64,000 nucleotides of DNA, from contig NZ_CP060034.1 in NCBI RefSeq assembly GCF_023208195.1, positions 186,001-250,000 of the forward strand, in the 5' to 3' direction. Shown piece after piece: positions 8,844-15,854 of the stretch. The translations under genes and the position numbers were made by a program. The notes beneath the pieces were generated by a model. It was given only the letters and a program-made list of their open reading frames with translations. It was not told where the DNA came from and did no database searches. How positions within the stretch are numbered: position 1 is the first letter of the stretch; each line of letters starts with the position of its first letter. The stretch is from Nocardioides sp. InS609-2 (lineage in GTDB: Bacteria; Actinomycetota; Actinomycetes; Propionibacteriales; Nocardioidaceae).

Positions 8844-9004
8844 TACGCGACGGGGCAGACGGTCAGCCTCGACCCCTTACCGTCTGCCCCGTCGACACGC
8901 TCATCAGCACCTCCGGACGGATAACCCGTCGCGGAATGTCGGTGGTCCGCTCTACCGTTCAGCCCAGCACGACAATCAGCACCACACAGACAAGGACCCG
9001 GCCC

Positions 9005-9148
9005 GTGAACACCGCACCCAGCAACCTCGACACCCGCCTCGCGGGCCGTCGCGATGCGCTGAAGCGCGCCCACAAGCCGGCACAGCAGCCCATGCGCAAT
9101 CGCCGCTGGCTGCCCGCCCACGCGGAACGCCCTTGCTCTAGGTGCTGA
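9005..9148 (+). CDS. Small basic protein (47 aa) before the tRNA array
   Basis: The GTG-started frame encodes MNTAPSNLDTRLAGRRDALK... and ends ...ERPCSRC. It is strongly basic, with two Cys in the last four residues. No family is recognised. It is the only coding-like stretch between the promoter at 8833 and the first tRNA, so it may be the leader cistron of the array, or may not be translated. Confidence 0.3.
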   Translation: MNTAPSNLDTRLAGRRDALKRAHKPAQQPMRNRRWLPAHAERPCSRC

Positions 9149-9286
9149 CATCACCCAGACCCTCGCACCGAGGGAACCAGGGCCGTTCCACAGAGGCGCA
9201 CCGCCTCCGAGGAGCGGCCTTTGTGCTGCCTGGGGCTGCCGAGCAGCGAGATGGCGTCGGATCGACAACAACTGAACACCGCACAG

Positions 9287-9359
9287 AGGGACGTAGCTCA
9301 ACCGGTAGAGCGCCGGTCTCCAAAACCGAAGGTTCCAGGTTCGAGTCCTGGCGTCTCTG
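9287..9359 (+). tRNA. tRNA-Trp (CCA)
   Basis: Full cloverleaf: acceptor AGGGACG/CGTCTCT with one G-T pair, D arm GCTC..GAGC, anticodon loop CTCCAAA giving CCA, T arm CCAGG-TTCGAGT-CCTGG, discriminator G. No CCA is encoded. Confidence 0.9.
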
Positions 9360-9660
9360 CGCATCGAGGAAGGTCCCGCGGGCACCGGACCCGGGGCTGG
9401 TCACGAACCAGCTCCAGTGGCACCGGGCTAACGGTCAAAGGGCCGTGGGGCAGCCTTCCCGACTCGCCGGCTCCGGCCGACGAGGGCAAACTCAACAGTG
9501 AACAGCACGACGAACAGCCGGACCCCCAGTGGGGAGCGGCCGCTCGTCGCCGCAGCGCCTTGGCCGGAGACGGCGAGGGAAGCCAACTCTGCGGCAGCAC
9601 TCTCCGGGCGCCCGAGCCGCGAGCCAACACGGTCGCGACTCGGGCATCCGGAGGTGACCT
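9360..9660. other. Array spacer with no recognisable gene
   Basis: About 300 bp between tRNA-Trp and tRNA-Asp. No T-loop consensus or convincing reading frame is seen. A GTG-started frame from 9498 runs through the tRNA-Asp and is probably chance. Confidence 0.4.
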
Positions 9661-9735
9661 GGCCTCGTGGCGCAGTGGTAGCGCAGCCGCCTGTCGAGCG
9701 GAAGGTCGCCGGTTCAACCCCGGTCGAGGCCGCCA
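9661..9735 (+). tRNA. tRNA-Asp (GTC), CCA encoded
   Basis: Acceptor GGCCTCG/CGAGGCC is perfect, the D arm is GCGC..GCGC, the loop CTGTCGA gives GTC, and the T arm is GCCGG-TTCAACC-CCGGT. The 3' CCA is encoded (9733-9735). The first anticodon-stem pair (G-A) is unpaired, unusual for a housekeeping gene. Confidence 0.85.
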
Positions 9736-9840
9736 CCGGCGAGACCAATGTCGGTGCGATGAGGCATCGTGGCCACGCCGCACACGTGCAGTACGGCAGA
9801 GCGCAGCATGGCGCCAGCCCGGTCAGACAAGGAGCTCGTC

Positions 9841-10455
9841 ATGTACGACCCCCGCGACGTGTTCGGCCTGGACATCGAGACCGACAACTCCCCGGGCTCC
9901 GACGGCCTGGACCCGACCAAGAGCCGCATCACCGAGATCGCCGTCGACGTGGACGCCAGCATCGGCGACGGCGAGGTCTTCACCGGACCCGAGCACCAGA
10001 TCCTCCACGACCTTCAAGCCTTCATCGACGACCTCCAGCCCGGCCTGCTCACCACCTGGAACGGCACGTTCTTCGACTGGCCCTTCATCGCCTCCCGCCG
10101 AGCCGCCATCCCCATGCACCTGGACTTCGGTCTCCGCCTCGCTCTCGCACCGCAGCTGACGCCCAAGTACGACTACCTGCCCGGCCACACCACCGGCTAC
10201 TCCGCCCACTGGGCCAACGCCGACGGCACCCTGCTGCACGCCCATCTCGACGTCATGGGCGGCTACCGCCGCTACGCCCAGGAGCACAACATCTCGTGGT
10301 CCTTGAAGCCCGTCGCTCGCTCGCTCGGCATCGAGATGGTTGAGCTCGACCGCGCCAACCTGCACGACTACACCGACCTCGAGCGCAAGGCCTACTGCCT
10401 CTCCGACGCCCGCGGCACCAGGCTCCTGGCCCTTCGCCAGCTCGGCCTTGACTAA
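9841..10455 (+). CDS. DnaQ-like 3'-5' exonuclease (DEDD, family-B polymerase type)
   Basis: 204 aa RNase H-fold exonuclease. Exo I is FGLDIETDN (residues ~7-15), Exo II is TTWNGTFFDWPFI (~74-86), and the Exo III region ends in YCLSDARGTRLL near 190. The TWNG..FDxPFI pattern is that of the exonuclease domain of family-B DNA polymerases, here stand-alone. It probably trims or proofreads DNA, or RNA given its position inside a tRNA array; substrate is inference. The ATG at 9841 has AAGGAG 7 nt upstream. Flanked by tRNA-Asp and tRNA-Ala on the same strand. Confidence 0.7.
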   Translation: MYDPRDVFGLDIETDNSPGSDGLDPTKSRITEIAVDVDASIGDGEVFTGPEHQILHDLQAFIDDLQPGLLTTWNGTFFDWPFIASRRAAIPMHLDFGLRLALAPQLTPKYDYLPGHTTGYSAHWANADGTLLHAHLDVMGGYRRYAQEHNISWSLKPVARSLGIEMVELDRANLHDYTDLERKAYCLSDARGTRLLALRQLGLD

Positions 10456-10545
10456 TACCAGAACTGACCGCCCGGCGGCATGCCGACAACTCGAGGGCGC
10501 GACAGAACGACGCGGACCCCTGTCCGCTCGCCCGCAAGGGCAAAT

Positions 10546-10618
10546 GGGGAGGTGGCAGACGTGGCGATGCACCTGCTTTGCAAGCAGACCCAGGCGGGTT
10601 CGACTCCCGTCCTCTCCA
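10546..10618 (+). tRNA. tRNA-Ala (TGC)
   Basis: Acceptor GGGGAGG/CCTCTCC with one G-T pair, anticodon stem CTGC/GCAG, loop TTTGCAA giving TGC, T arm GCGGG-TTCGACT-CCCGT, discriminator A. The D arm is weak (three pairs). Confidence 0.85.
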
Positions 10619-10634
10619 CTCGACCAACAACAAC

Positions 10635-10716
10635 GCCCGCCTGGTGGAACAGGTAGACACGCACGGCTCAGGTCCGTGTGCCGCAAGGCACGGGAGTTCG
10701 ACTCTCCCGGCGGGCA
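10635..10716 (+). tRNA. tRNA-Leu (CAG)
   Basis: Class II tRNA: acceptor GCCCGCC/GGCGGGC, loop CTCAGGT giving CAG, a long variable arm (GTGCCGCAAGGCAC), T arm GGGAG-TTCGACT-CTCCC, discriminator A. Confidence 0.92.
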
Positions 10717-10731
10717 CTCAGCAACACCAGA

Positions 10732-10804
10732 CCGGACGTAGGCCAGCGGCTAGGCCACCTGCTTTGGGAGCAGGGGAGCGGGGGTTCGAGTCCCTCCGTC
10801 CGGA
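10732..10804 (+). tRNA. tRNA-Pro (TGG)
   Basis: Acceptor CCGGACG/CGTCCGG is perfect, anticodon stem CCTGC/GCAGG, loop TTTGGGA giving TGG, T-loop TTCGAGT, discriminator A. Confidence 0.9.
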
Positions 10805-11029
10805 CCCAGCCAAGGCGACACGCACGTCCCCGGTGGCCCCGGGGAACCCCACCATGCCGGGTCACGCATGGCGCCACTCCGGGCGACGTACGGAGGACAT
10901 CCCGAGTCGGGGGAAGAGCGTGATGAGCGCACCGGCCGCGGTACGACAGCGCGAAGCCCATCCGGCCACTGTCCTGCCCGTGAGCGGGCCCACCACGTGT
11001 GGGCACAGCCACCGCGACTCGGGCGCCAT

Positions 11030-11102
11030 TCCCCGGTAGCTCAGACGGCAGAGCAGCTCCCTGTTAAGGAGACGGTCCCAGGTTCGAGTCCTGGTTGGGG
11101 AG
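11030..11102 (+). tRNA. tRNA-Asn (GTT)
   Basis: Acceptor TCCCCGG/TTGGGGA with two G-T pairs, D arm GCTC..GAGC, loop CTGTTAA giving GTT, T arm CCAGG-TTCGAGT-CCTGG, discriminator G. Confidence 0.92.
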
Positions 11103-11121
11103 CCCGGCCCACGAGGGCCTG

Positions 11122-11194
11122 TGGGGATTGGTCCAGTTGGCACGGACGTCCGGCTCTGGACCGGAAGACCGAGGTTCGAGTCCTCGATGCCCAG
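11122..11194 (+). tRNA. tRNA-Gln (CTG), acceptor mismatch
   Basis: Anticodon stem TCCGG/CCGGA, loop CTCTGGA giving CTG, and a good T arm (CGAGG-TTCGAGT-CCTCG). The acceptor TGGGGAT/ATGCCCA has one G-G mismatch, a sign of relaxed constraint on this mobile copy. Confidence 0.85.
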
Positions 11195-11224
11195 CGCAAC
11201 ACCACCCGGTCCCACGCGACCGCA

Positions 11225-11248
11225 GGGGGCGTAGTGGAGTGGAACCAC
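11225..11248 (+). other. tRNA 5'-half-like fragment upstream of the HNH gene
   Basis: GGGGGCG, TA, then a perfect D-arm hairpin GTGG-AGTGGAA-CCAC, followed by a GC-rich hairpin without U33. No T arm follows. It looks like the beginning of a tRNA cut off where the HNH gene starts. Its acceptor strand does not pair with the 3' half present after the HNH gene. Confidence 0.4.
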
Positions 11249-11318
11249 GCGGGGCATCCGCGGCATAGGACCAGGTGGCGTACGAAGCAACCCAGTGTCA
11301 CCGGAGGGAGGCGAGATC

Positions 11319-11888
11319 TTGAGACTGCTCGTTCCAGCGGACTGCCTGAGATGCAACGAGTCCTTCTCGCGGCGCCCCAGCGGCGCGGACAAGATGAAGT
11401 TCTGCGGCCGTCTGTGCTCCTCGCTCTGGAGAAGCGAGCAGGCCACAGGCGCGACGCGATGCAACGTGTGTCGAATCTGCGGAGGACCCAAGAGCGACGG
11501 CGGTCGCTGGCCCCACTGCACGCACTGTGCGCAGAGGCAGCGCCTGTCTCTCATCGCGGACACGACACTCGCCGAGCTGCGGGGGGGCCTGTCGCTGAAC
11601 CAGTACCACGCGAAGATCCGCGGCTGGTCGCGCTCCGTCTACGACGGGCCGCGCAGGTGCCTCGAGTGCGGGTACTCCCTGCACGTCGACATCTGCCATG
11701 TCCGCGACGTCAGCACCTTCGCGCTCTACGCGACCATCGGCGAGGTGAACGCACCGGAGAATCTGATCGCGCTCTGCAAGAACCACCACTGGGAGTTCGA
11801 CAACGGCTTCCTGACGATCCGGTCCATCACGAAGCATCGGCCGGCAGCAAAGAACAAGGCGGGCGCGGGTGCGGCTGGGGTCTCATAA
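11319..11888 (+). CDS. HNH endonuclease with Cys-rich zinc fingers, inside the tRNA array
   Basis: About 189 aa. Zinc-binding pairs are CLRC...CGRLC, CRICGG...CTHC and CLEC, followed by the HNH core ICHVRDVSTFA...NAPENLIALCKNHHWEFDNG. The layout is that of phage-type homing HNH nucleases. TTG at 11319 is chosen because GGAGGGAGG sits 8 nt upstream; the longer GTG frame from 11295 would put that SD inside the coding region. The TAA stop lies in the anticodon loop of the tRNA-Met-like gene that overlaps its last 31 bases. Probably a selfish gene that entered a tRNA gene of the array. Confidence 0.75.
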   Translation: MRLLVPADCLRCNESFSRRPSGADKMKFCGRLCSSLWRSEQATGATRCNVCRICGGPKSDGGRWPHCTHCAQRQRLSLIADTTLAELRGGLSLNQYHAKIRGWSRSVYDGPRRCLECGYSLHVDICHVRDVSTFALYATIGEVNAPENLIALCKNHHWEFDNGFLTIRSITKHRPAAKNKAGAGAAGVS

Positions 11889-11924
11889 GCCCCATGACCC
11901 GTGGTTCGACACCACGGCTCGCCA
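11858..11924 (+). tRNA. tRNA-Met-like (CAT), D arm shortened, overlapping the HNH gene
   Basis: Acceptor GGCGGGC/GCTCGCC pairs fully (one G-T), anticodon stem GGGGT/GCCCC, loop CTCATAA giving CAT, T arm CGTGG-TTCGACA-CCACG, discriminator A. Only 12 nt separate the acceptor from the anticodon stem, so no normal D arm is possible. The 5' strand is also HNH coding sequence. It may be a non-functional 3' half that pairs by chance, or a minimal tRNA. Confidence 0.5.
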
Positions 11925-11981
11925 CTGGGATCCCGAGACGCCGTTCGAGTCGGACGCCCCCTACTGGCCCTCGCGGCCTTC

Positions 11982-12054
11982 GCCCCTGTAGCTCAGTTGG
12001 TAGAGCGCTCGCCTCTTAAGCGAAGTGTCCCTGGTTCAAGTCCAGGTAGGGGTA
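11982..12054 (+). tRNA. tRNA-Lys (CTT)
   Basis: Acceptor GCCCCTG/TAGGGGT (two G-T pairs), D arm GCTC..GAGC, loop CTCTTAA giving CTT, T arm CCTGG-TTCAAGT-CCAGG, discriminator A. Confidence 0.92.
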
Positions 12055-12078
12055 CCGACCGTCATCGCCAGGACTCCG

Positions 12079-12089
12079 TGGCATAGGTC
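12079..12089 (+). promoter_or_regulatory. TGGCATAGGTC leaderless-promoter candidate for the NADAR gene
   Basis: The element ends 5 nt before the ATG at 12095, the distance expected from a -10 box to a start site at the A of ATG. Ten of 11 bases and the same 5-nt spacing recur before the gene at 15223. No SD is present at either start. Confidence 0.5.
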
Positions 12090-12094
12090 CAGTC

Positions 12095-12598
12095 ATGAGC
12101 CAGGCCGGACAGCGCACCGTCAACGGACAGACCCCGATGTTCAGCAACGACATGTTCTGGGCGTCGAACTTCAACACCGAGCCCTACTTCTCCCCGTACT
12201 GGGGCCAGATGGTCGACTCCGGCGAACACGACTTCAACGCCCGCAAACCAGTCGAGCTCGAGGCCGCCACGGCCATCCTCAGTGCGCCGAGCCCGGGCGC
12301 TGCCAAGGCGCTTGGCACCAAACGCGGCGCGTTCACCCTGCGCCCAGGATGGGACCACGGCGGTCGGGTCCGGGCGATGCAGGACACGCTGCTGGGGAAG
12401 TTCGCGGTGCCTGAGATGACGGACAGACTCCTCGCGACCGGCACGCTGCACCTGGTCGAGACCAACTACTGGCACGACAACTTCTGGGGCTCCTGCTTCG
12501 GCGGTACTGCACGGTGCCGGCCGGCCTGCGCTCACCCGGGAGTCAACATGCTCGGCGAACTGCTGATGGCGCTGCGTGCCAAGAAGGCCGCGGCCTGA
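12095..12598 (+). CDS. NADAR-domain protein (YbiA-like N-glycosidase superfamily)
   Basis: 167 aa. The family pattern is visible in order: MFSNDMFWASNF (for the usual FLSNF), GEHDFNARKPVE (for EHYYQAxK), K-R-G-AFTLRPGWD, MQDTLLGKFAVPEM, LLATGTLHLVETNYWHDNFWG, and a final GVNMLGELLMALR. NADAR proteins cleave N-glycosidic bonds of ribose derivatives, including ADP-ribose adducts on nucleic acids, and are frequent in phage. Between tRNA-Lys and tRNA-Arg, a role in removing host ADP-ribosylation or processing damaged nucleotides is plausible (inference). Start fixed by the leaderless promoter 5 nt upstream. Confidence 0.8.
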   Translation: MSQAGQRTVNGQTPMFSNDMFWASNFNTEPYFSPYWGQMVDSGEHDFNARKPVELEAATAILSAPSPGAAKALGTKRGAFTLRPGWDHGGRVRAMQDTLLGKFAVPEMTDRLLATGTLHLVETNYWHDNFWGSCFGGTARCRPACAHPGVNMLGELLMALRAKKAAA

Positions 12599-12661
12599 TC
12601 CGCCGCAGGTTGCGAAACCGCATGACCGGTTGCACAGGGCCCAGTCCCAGGCGGCCAGCAA

Positions 12662-12734
12662 GCCCTTGTAGCTCAGTGGACAGAGCGCCGCACTACGGAT
12701 GCGGGGGTCGGAGGTTCGAGTCCTCCCGAGGGTG
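12662..12734 (+). tRNA. tRNA-Arg (ACG)
   Basis: Acceptor GCCCTTG/CGAGGGT (G-T at the end), D arm GCTC..GAGC, anticodon stem CCGCA/TGCGG, loop CTACGGA giving ACG, T arm GGAGG-TTCGAGT-CCTCC, discriminator G. Confidence 0.92.
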
Positions 12735-12764
12735 CTCAGTTGTCGGCTTCGGTCGGCAGAACAT

Positions 12765-12838
12765 GGTGGACGTAGCTCAGTTGGCAGAGCGCCGGAACGT
12801 GACTCCGGAGGCCGCGGGATCGAAGCCCGTCGTTCACC
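12765..12838 (+). tRNA. tRNA-His (GTG) with C33 and a variant T loop
   Basis: G-1 and C73, the His identity pair, are both present, with acceptor GTGGACG/CGTTCAC. Stem CCGGA/TCCGG encloses ACGTGAC, giving GTG but with C in place of the near-universal U33. The T loop is ATCGAAG rather than TTCGAxT. These departures suggest drift or a tRNA altered to escape anticodon-loop nucleases. Confidence 0.8.
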
Positions 12839-12867
12839 CCAGGTCGCCCGACCTTCACACGGGCACT

Positions 12868-12940
12868 GCCTTGGTAGCTCAGTGGCCAGAGCGTCCGCCT
12901 CGTAAGCGGAGGGTCGTCGGTTCGACTCCGACCCGGGGCT
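12868..12940 (+). tRNA. tRNA-Thr (CGT)
   Basis: Acceptor GCCTTGG/CCGGGGC (two T-G pairs), anticodon stem TCCGC/GCGGA, loop CTCGTAA giving CGT, T arm GTCGG-TTCGACT-CCGAC, discriminator T. Last tRNA of the array. Confidence 0.92.
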
Positions 12941-13067
12941 CTGGTCCACAGATCGCCAGGAGGGAGAGCGACCGGTCCGGCACCGCACACGGTGACAGCA
13001 CCATGCTCGCCGTGTCCGGCAGCACTCAGCAGAAGCACCCAGCGCCCATGAAGGAGGCGAACAGCCA

Positions 13068-14300
13068 ATGAGCACGACGCCCAATCACCCGAACTTTCCC
13101 ATCGCCCTGCTTGGCACCAAGGCCGAGACTCTGATGTGGGCACATCCGCATGAGGTCGAGCACGACGCCCAGACGCAGCTGCGCAACGCGGCGGCCCTGC
13201 CGTGGGTCGCCGGCGTCCGGGCCATGCCCGACATCCACACCGGGTACGGCGTGCCGGTCGGCAGCGTCGTCGCCATGCGGCAGGCCGTTAGCCCATCCGC
13301 GGTCGGCGTCGACATCGGCTGCGGAATGATGGCTGTCAAGACCAACATCACCCTGACGGACCTGCCGGACGACCTCGGTCCGATGCGCGCCGCGATCGAA
13401 GGGACCGTCCCGGTCGGTCGCGCCGGCAACGACGGCACCGCCCCGGTGATCAAGAACGAGCAGAAGATCCAGTCAGACTTCGACACCCTCTTCTCCGGCT
13501 TCCGCGACCTACGGGCATCAAACCTGTCCGGACTGGAGGGGCGTGCCTTGTCCCAGTGCGGATCGCTCGGATCCGGCAACCACTTCATCGAGGTCACCGT
13601 CGACGGCGACGACATCGTGTGGCTCATGCTGCACTCGGGGTCGCGCAACATCGGTAAGGAGATCGCCGACCGACACATCGCCACGGCCAAGGCCCTGAGT
13701 CACAACATCGAGGCTGACCTGCCCGACGCCGACCTCGCTGTGTTCCTAGGCGGCACGCCGGAGATGGACGACTACGTCCACGATCTCTACTGGGCGCAGG
13801 ACTTCGCGATGCTGAACCGCCGCATCATGATGGCGACAGTGAAGCGTGCCTTCGCCAGCTTCTTCGACGCCGTGACGTGGCAGCGAGAGATCAACTGCCA
13901 CCACAACTACGTCTCCATCGAGTCACACGGTCAGGGCGCGGACCGCGAGGAACTTGTCATCACCCGAAAGGGAGCGATCAGCGCGCAGTCCGGCCAGTAC
14001 GGCCTCATCCCGGGGTCGATGGGCACCGGCTCGTTTGTCGTCAAGGGCCTCGGCAACCCGGCCTCCTACTGTTCGGCGTCACACGGCGCCGGCCGGAAGA
14101 TGAGCCGGGCGAAGGCGAAGAAGCTGTTCTCCGTCGAGGACCTCGCGGCCCAGACCGCAGGCGTCGAGTGCCGCAAGGACCAAGGCGTCGTCGATGAGAT
14201 CCCAGGGGCGTACAAGGACCTCAACGAGGTCATCAAGGCGCAGATGGACCTCGTCGAGGTGGAGGCCAGGCTCACGACCCTGCTGTGCGTGAAGGGCTGA
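13068..14300 (+). CDS. rtcB: RtcB-type RNA-splicing ligase
   Basis: 410 aa GTP/Mn-dependent ligase joining 2',3'-cyclic-phosphate/3'-phosphate RNA ends to 5'-OH ends. Visible motifs are the Mn-binding VGVDIGCGM (~82-90), SLGSGNHFIE, MLHSGSRNIGKEIA, NCHHNYVSIE, GSMGTGSFVVKG and SASHGAGRKMSR, whose His is the guanylylated residue. The ATG has AAGGAGG about 10 nt upstream. It lies 127 bp after the last tRNA on the same strand. Such ends are what anticodon and rRNA nucleases leave, so a repair role for the tRNA array or ribosomes is a good inference. A release-factor-like gene follows nearby, reminiscent of known RtcB2-PrfH pairs. Confidence 0.92.
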   Translation: MSTTPNHPNFPIALLGTKAETLMWAHPHEVEHDAQTQLRNAAALPWVAGVRAMPDIHTGYGVPVGSVVAMRQAVSPSAVGVDIGCGMMAVKTNITLTDLPDDLGPMRAAIEGTVPVGRAGNDGTAPVIKNEQKIQSDFDTLFSGFRDLRASNLSGLEGRALSQCGSLGSGNHFIEVTVDGDDIVWLMLHSGSRNIGKEIADRHIATAKALSHNIEADLPDADLAVFLGGTPEMDDYVHDLYWAQDFAMLNRRIMMATVKRAFASFFDAVTWQREINCHHNYVSIESHGQGADREELVITRKGAISAQSGQYGLIPGSMGTGSFVVKGLGNPASYCSASHGAGRKMSRAKAKKLFSVEDLAAQTAGVECRKDQGVVDEIPGAYKDLNEVIKAQMDLVEVEARLTTLLCVKG

Positions 14301-14359
14301 CGTCGACGGCCGCTGAGCCGGTGGTGAGCGACCCGGATGGTCCGCATACGGGTTGACTG

Positions 14360-14385
14360 CCACCCGAACCCGGTAGTTCGGGTGG
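14360..14385. terminator. Hairpin between convergent genes
   Basis: CCACCCGAA and TTCGGGTGG form a perfect 9-bp stem around an 8-nt loop. It sits between the end of rtcB and the end of the minus-strand gene at 14506. No T-tract follows, so it is a terminator-like stem rather than a classical intrinsic terminator. Confidence 0.45.
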
Positions 14386-14505
14386 TCCGGCTCCTCATCC
14401 GGGTGGACGGCCCTGAGAACGGGACGCGTCGCGAAGGGGCGTGCTGGTTTCCGAGGAGAGCGGGACCACAGCGGGTCGTCCTGCCGGGGGCGGCCCGCAC
14501 TTCCA

Positions 14506-14775
14506 CTAGGCGGTGTACCCCAGCCGTGGGTCGCCGTCCTCGTCGGGAACGATGACCGCGTCGCCACGCTCCAGTGCGTCGAGGGTCAGGTCGACCTCGT
14601 GCGCCGCCATGTCCTCCATCTTGCTCGGGCCGCTGACGAAGATGTTGTCGACCTTGAGTCCCACGTACTCCGGGTTGGGTGCCACGCGGAAGCGCAGGTC
14701 GTGGCCGATCATCTGGCCTACCGCTCGAGCGCGTTCGTCGAGCGCGGTGACTTCGTCGGGGCTGAGGGCAACCAT
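14506..14775 (-). CDS. Small hypothetical protein (89 aa)
   Basis: MVALSPDEVTALDERARAVG... a helical, acidic protein ending in DEDGDPRLGYTA. No family is recognised. The frame could be extended upstream, but the ATG at 14775 starts the conserved-looking part. It diverges from the gene at 14846. Confidence 0.45.
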   Translation of the reverse strand: MVALSPDEVTALDERARAVGQMIGHDLRFRVAPNPEYVGLKVDNIFVSGPSKMEDMAAHEVDLTLDALERGDAVIVPDEDGDPRLGYTA

Positions 14776-14828
14776 GGTTCGAGCGTATCCGGACCGCAGC
14801 GTCGCCGCGGGGAGCGACATTGCAGCCA

Positions 14829-14838
14829 CCGCACACCT
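14829..14838 (+). promoter_or_regulatory. CCGCACACCT box before the gene at 14846
   Basis: The box is followed by 7 nt (TCCTGGC) and ATG, the spacing seen at 8649 and 27574. Confidence 0.5.
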
Positions 14839-14845
14839 TCCTGGC

Positions 14846-15214
14846 ATGACCGAGATCACCACGCCCGACGACGTCCTGGTCGTGACCGCCAGCTCTGGGA
14901 TCGACTTCGGTGTCCGCGTCGTCGAAGCGGGCGCGACGTACGGCTTGTTCCGCTTGTTCGAGGCGGACCGGGCCCTCGTCGAGTTCTACGACCGCCGCTA
15001 CCCCCACACCGAACACGGCCAGTTCGTGTCCCGGTACGAGCTCGACACGCTGCTGGGCAACCACCGGCTCTGGTCCGTCCCGCCCGCTCCAGGCCAGGGC
15101 CTCACGCTGCACGGTGGCGTACCCGACTGGGTCATCGACGGCGCCACTATGGACCGTGTCTACGCATGGCTTCGCGGTCACGCCCCCGCAGCTCCAGAGG
15201 TCTCAGCGGCATAG
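14846..15214 (+). CDS. Hypothetical protein (122 aa)
   Basis: MTEITTPDDVLVVTASSGID... an alpha/beta-looking protein with no recognised family. A conserved-looking segment is FVSRYELDTLLGNHRLWSVP. The ATG immediately follows the shared CCGCACACCT box. The gene ends 8 bp before the next start, so the two may be cotranscribed, although the next gene also has its own promoter-like element. Confidence 0.5.
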   Translation: MTEITTPDDVLVVTASSGIDFGVRVVEAGATYGLFRLFEADRALVEFYDRRYPHTEHGQFVSRYELDTLLGNHRLWSVPPAPGQGLTLHGGVPDWVIDGATMDRVYAWLRGHAPAAPEVSAA

Positions 15215-15217
15215 GTC
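15207..15217 (+). promoter_or_regulatory. CGGCATAGGTC leaderless-promoter candidate
   Basis: Ends 5 nt before the ATG at 15223. GGCATAGGTC plus 5 nt plus ATG is identical in layout to the NADAR gene at 12095. Confidence 0.5.
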
Positions 15218-15222
15218 GAGGT

Positions 15223-15777
15223 ATGACCGACAACCCCTGGGCCGAGCCGCGCGGCATACTCCCGCCGGCGCACGAGGCCTTCCCGAAGGTGGCTATCACC
15301 GGCCACCGACCCAAGGCGATGACGCCCGCCCAGCTCGGATGGGCCCACGTCGCGATTGCGCGCGCCACCTGGCGGTTGCGGAGCACGTACGGCGCCCAGT
15401 GCGCGATCAGCGGGATGGCACTTGGCGCCGACACGATCTTCGCCGTCTCCGCGCTCGCCTGCGGCATGGATCTGCACGCCTACATACCCTTCGAGGCCCA
15501 GCCCGACGTCTGGCCCGAGGCCGACCGCCAGCTGTGGCACCATCTGCGCGCTCGCGCCGCACGCGAAGTGCTCGTCGGGGGAATCGAGTACGAAGTGCGG
15601 ATGCTGCACGCCCGCAACGACGCGATGATCCAAGACGCTGACCTGGTCGTGGCGCTGCTGCGCTCCGACGCCACCAAGGGCGGCACGTTCTCGGCGGTCA
15701 AGAAGACCGCGCAGGCTGGCAAACCGATGCTGATGCTGGACCCGGTAGCTCAGACCACGAGCCGAGTCGGCTGGTGA
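15223..15777 (+). CDS. SLOG-family (DprA/LOG-like Rossmann) nucleotide-binding protein
   Basis: 184 aa. The pattern AITGHRPKAM near residue 23, SGMALGADTIFA near 64, YIPFEAQPDVW, MLHARNDAMIQDADLVVALL near 125 and GGTFSAVKKTAQAGKPMLML is that of YspA/DUF1273-like SLOG proteins. They bind a nucleotide or nucleotide-derived ligand through a Rossmann fold, and some act as sensors in conflict systems. No effector is fused. Its TGA overlaps a GTG (GTGA) leading into the release-factor relic. Confidence 0.7.
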   Translation: MTDNPWAEPRGILPPAHEAFPKVAITGHRPKAMTPAQLGWAHVAIARATWRLRSTYGAQCAISGMALGADTIFAVSALACGMDLHAYIPFEAQPDVWPEADRQLWHHLRARAAREVLVGGIEYEVRMLHARNDAMIQDADLVVALLRSDATKGGTFSAVKKTAQAGKPMLMLDPVAQTTSRVGW

Positions 15778-15854
15778 GGCACGGCCTCAACCCGATCCCC
15801 GGCATAGTGGAGGTGACCGGGAGTGCCCCGGTCACGAAGGAACGGAGCGGGATC

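Noticed and set aside
9192..9230. GAGGCG-CAC-CGCCTC as a terminator before tRNA-Trp
   Set aside because: The stem is only 6 bp and is followed by no T-tract; a terminator there would also shut off the array from the promoter at 8833.
8843..9385. Minus-strand ORFs across the tRNA array, with phrases such as RTRTWNLRF
   Set aside because: These are reverse translations of tRNA genes, a well-known artefact.
11225..11300. A complete tRNA starting at 11225
   Set aside because: Acceptor and D arm are present, but the next hairpin lacks U33 and there is no T arm or matching 3' acceptor.
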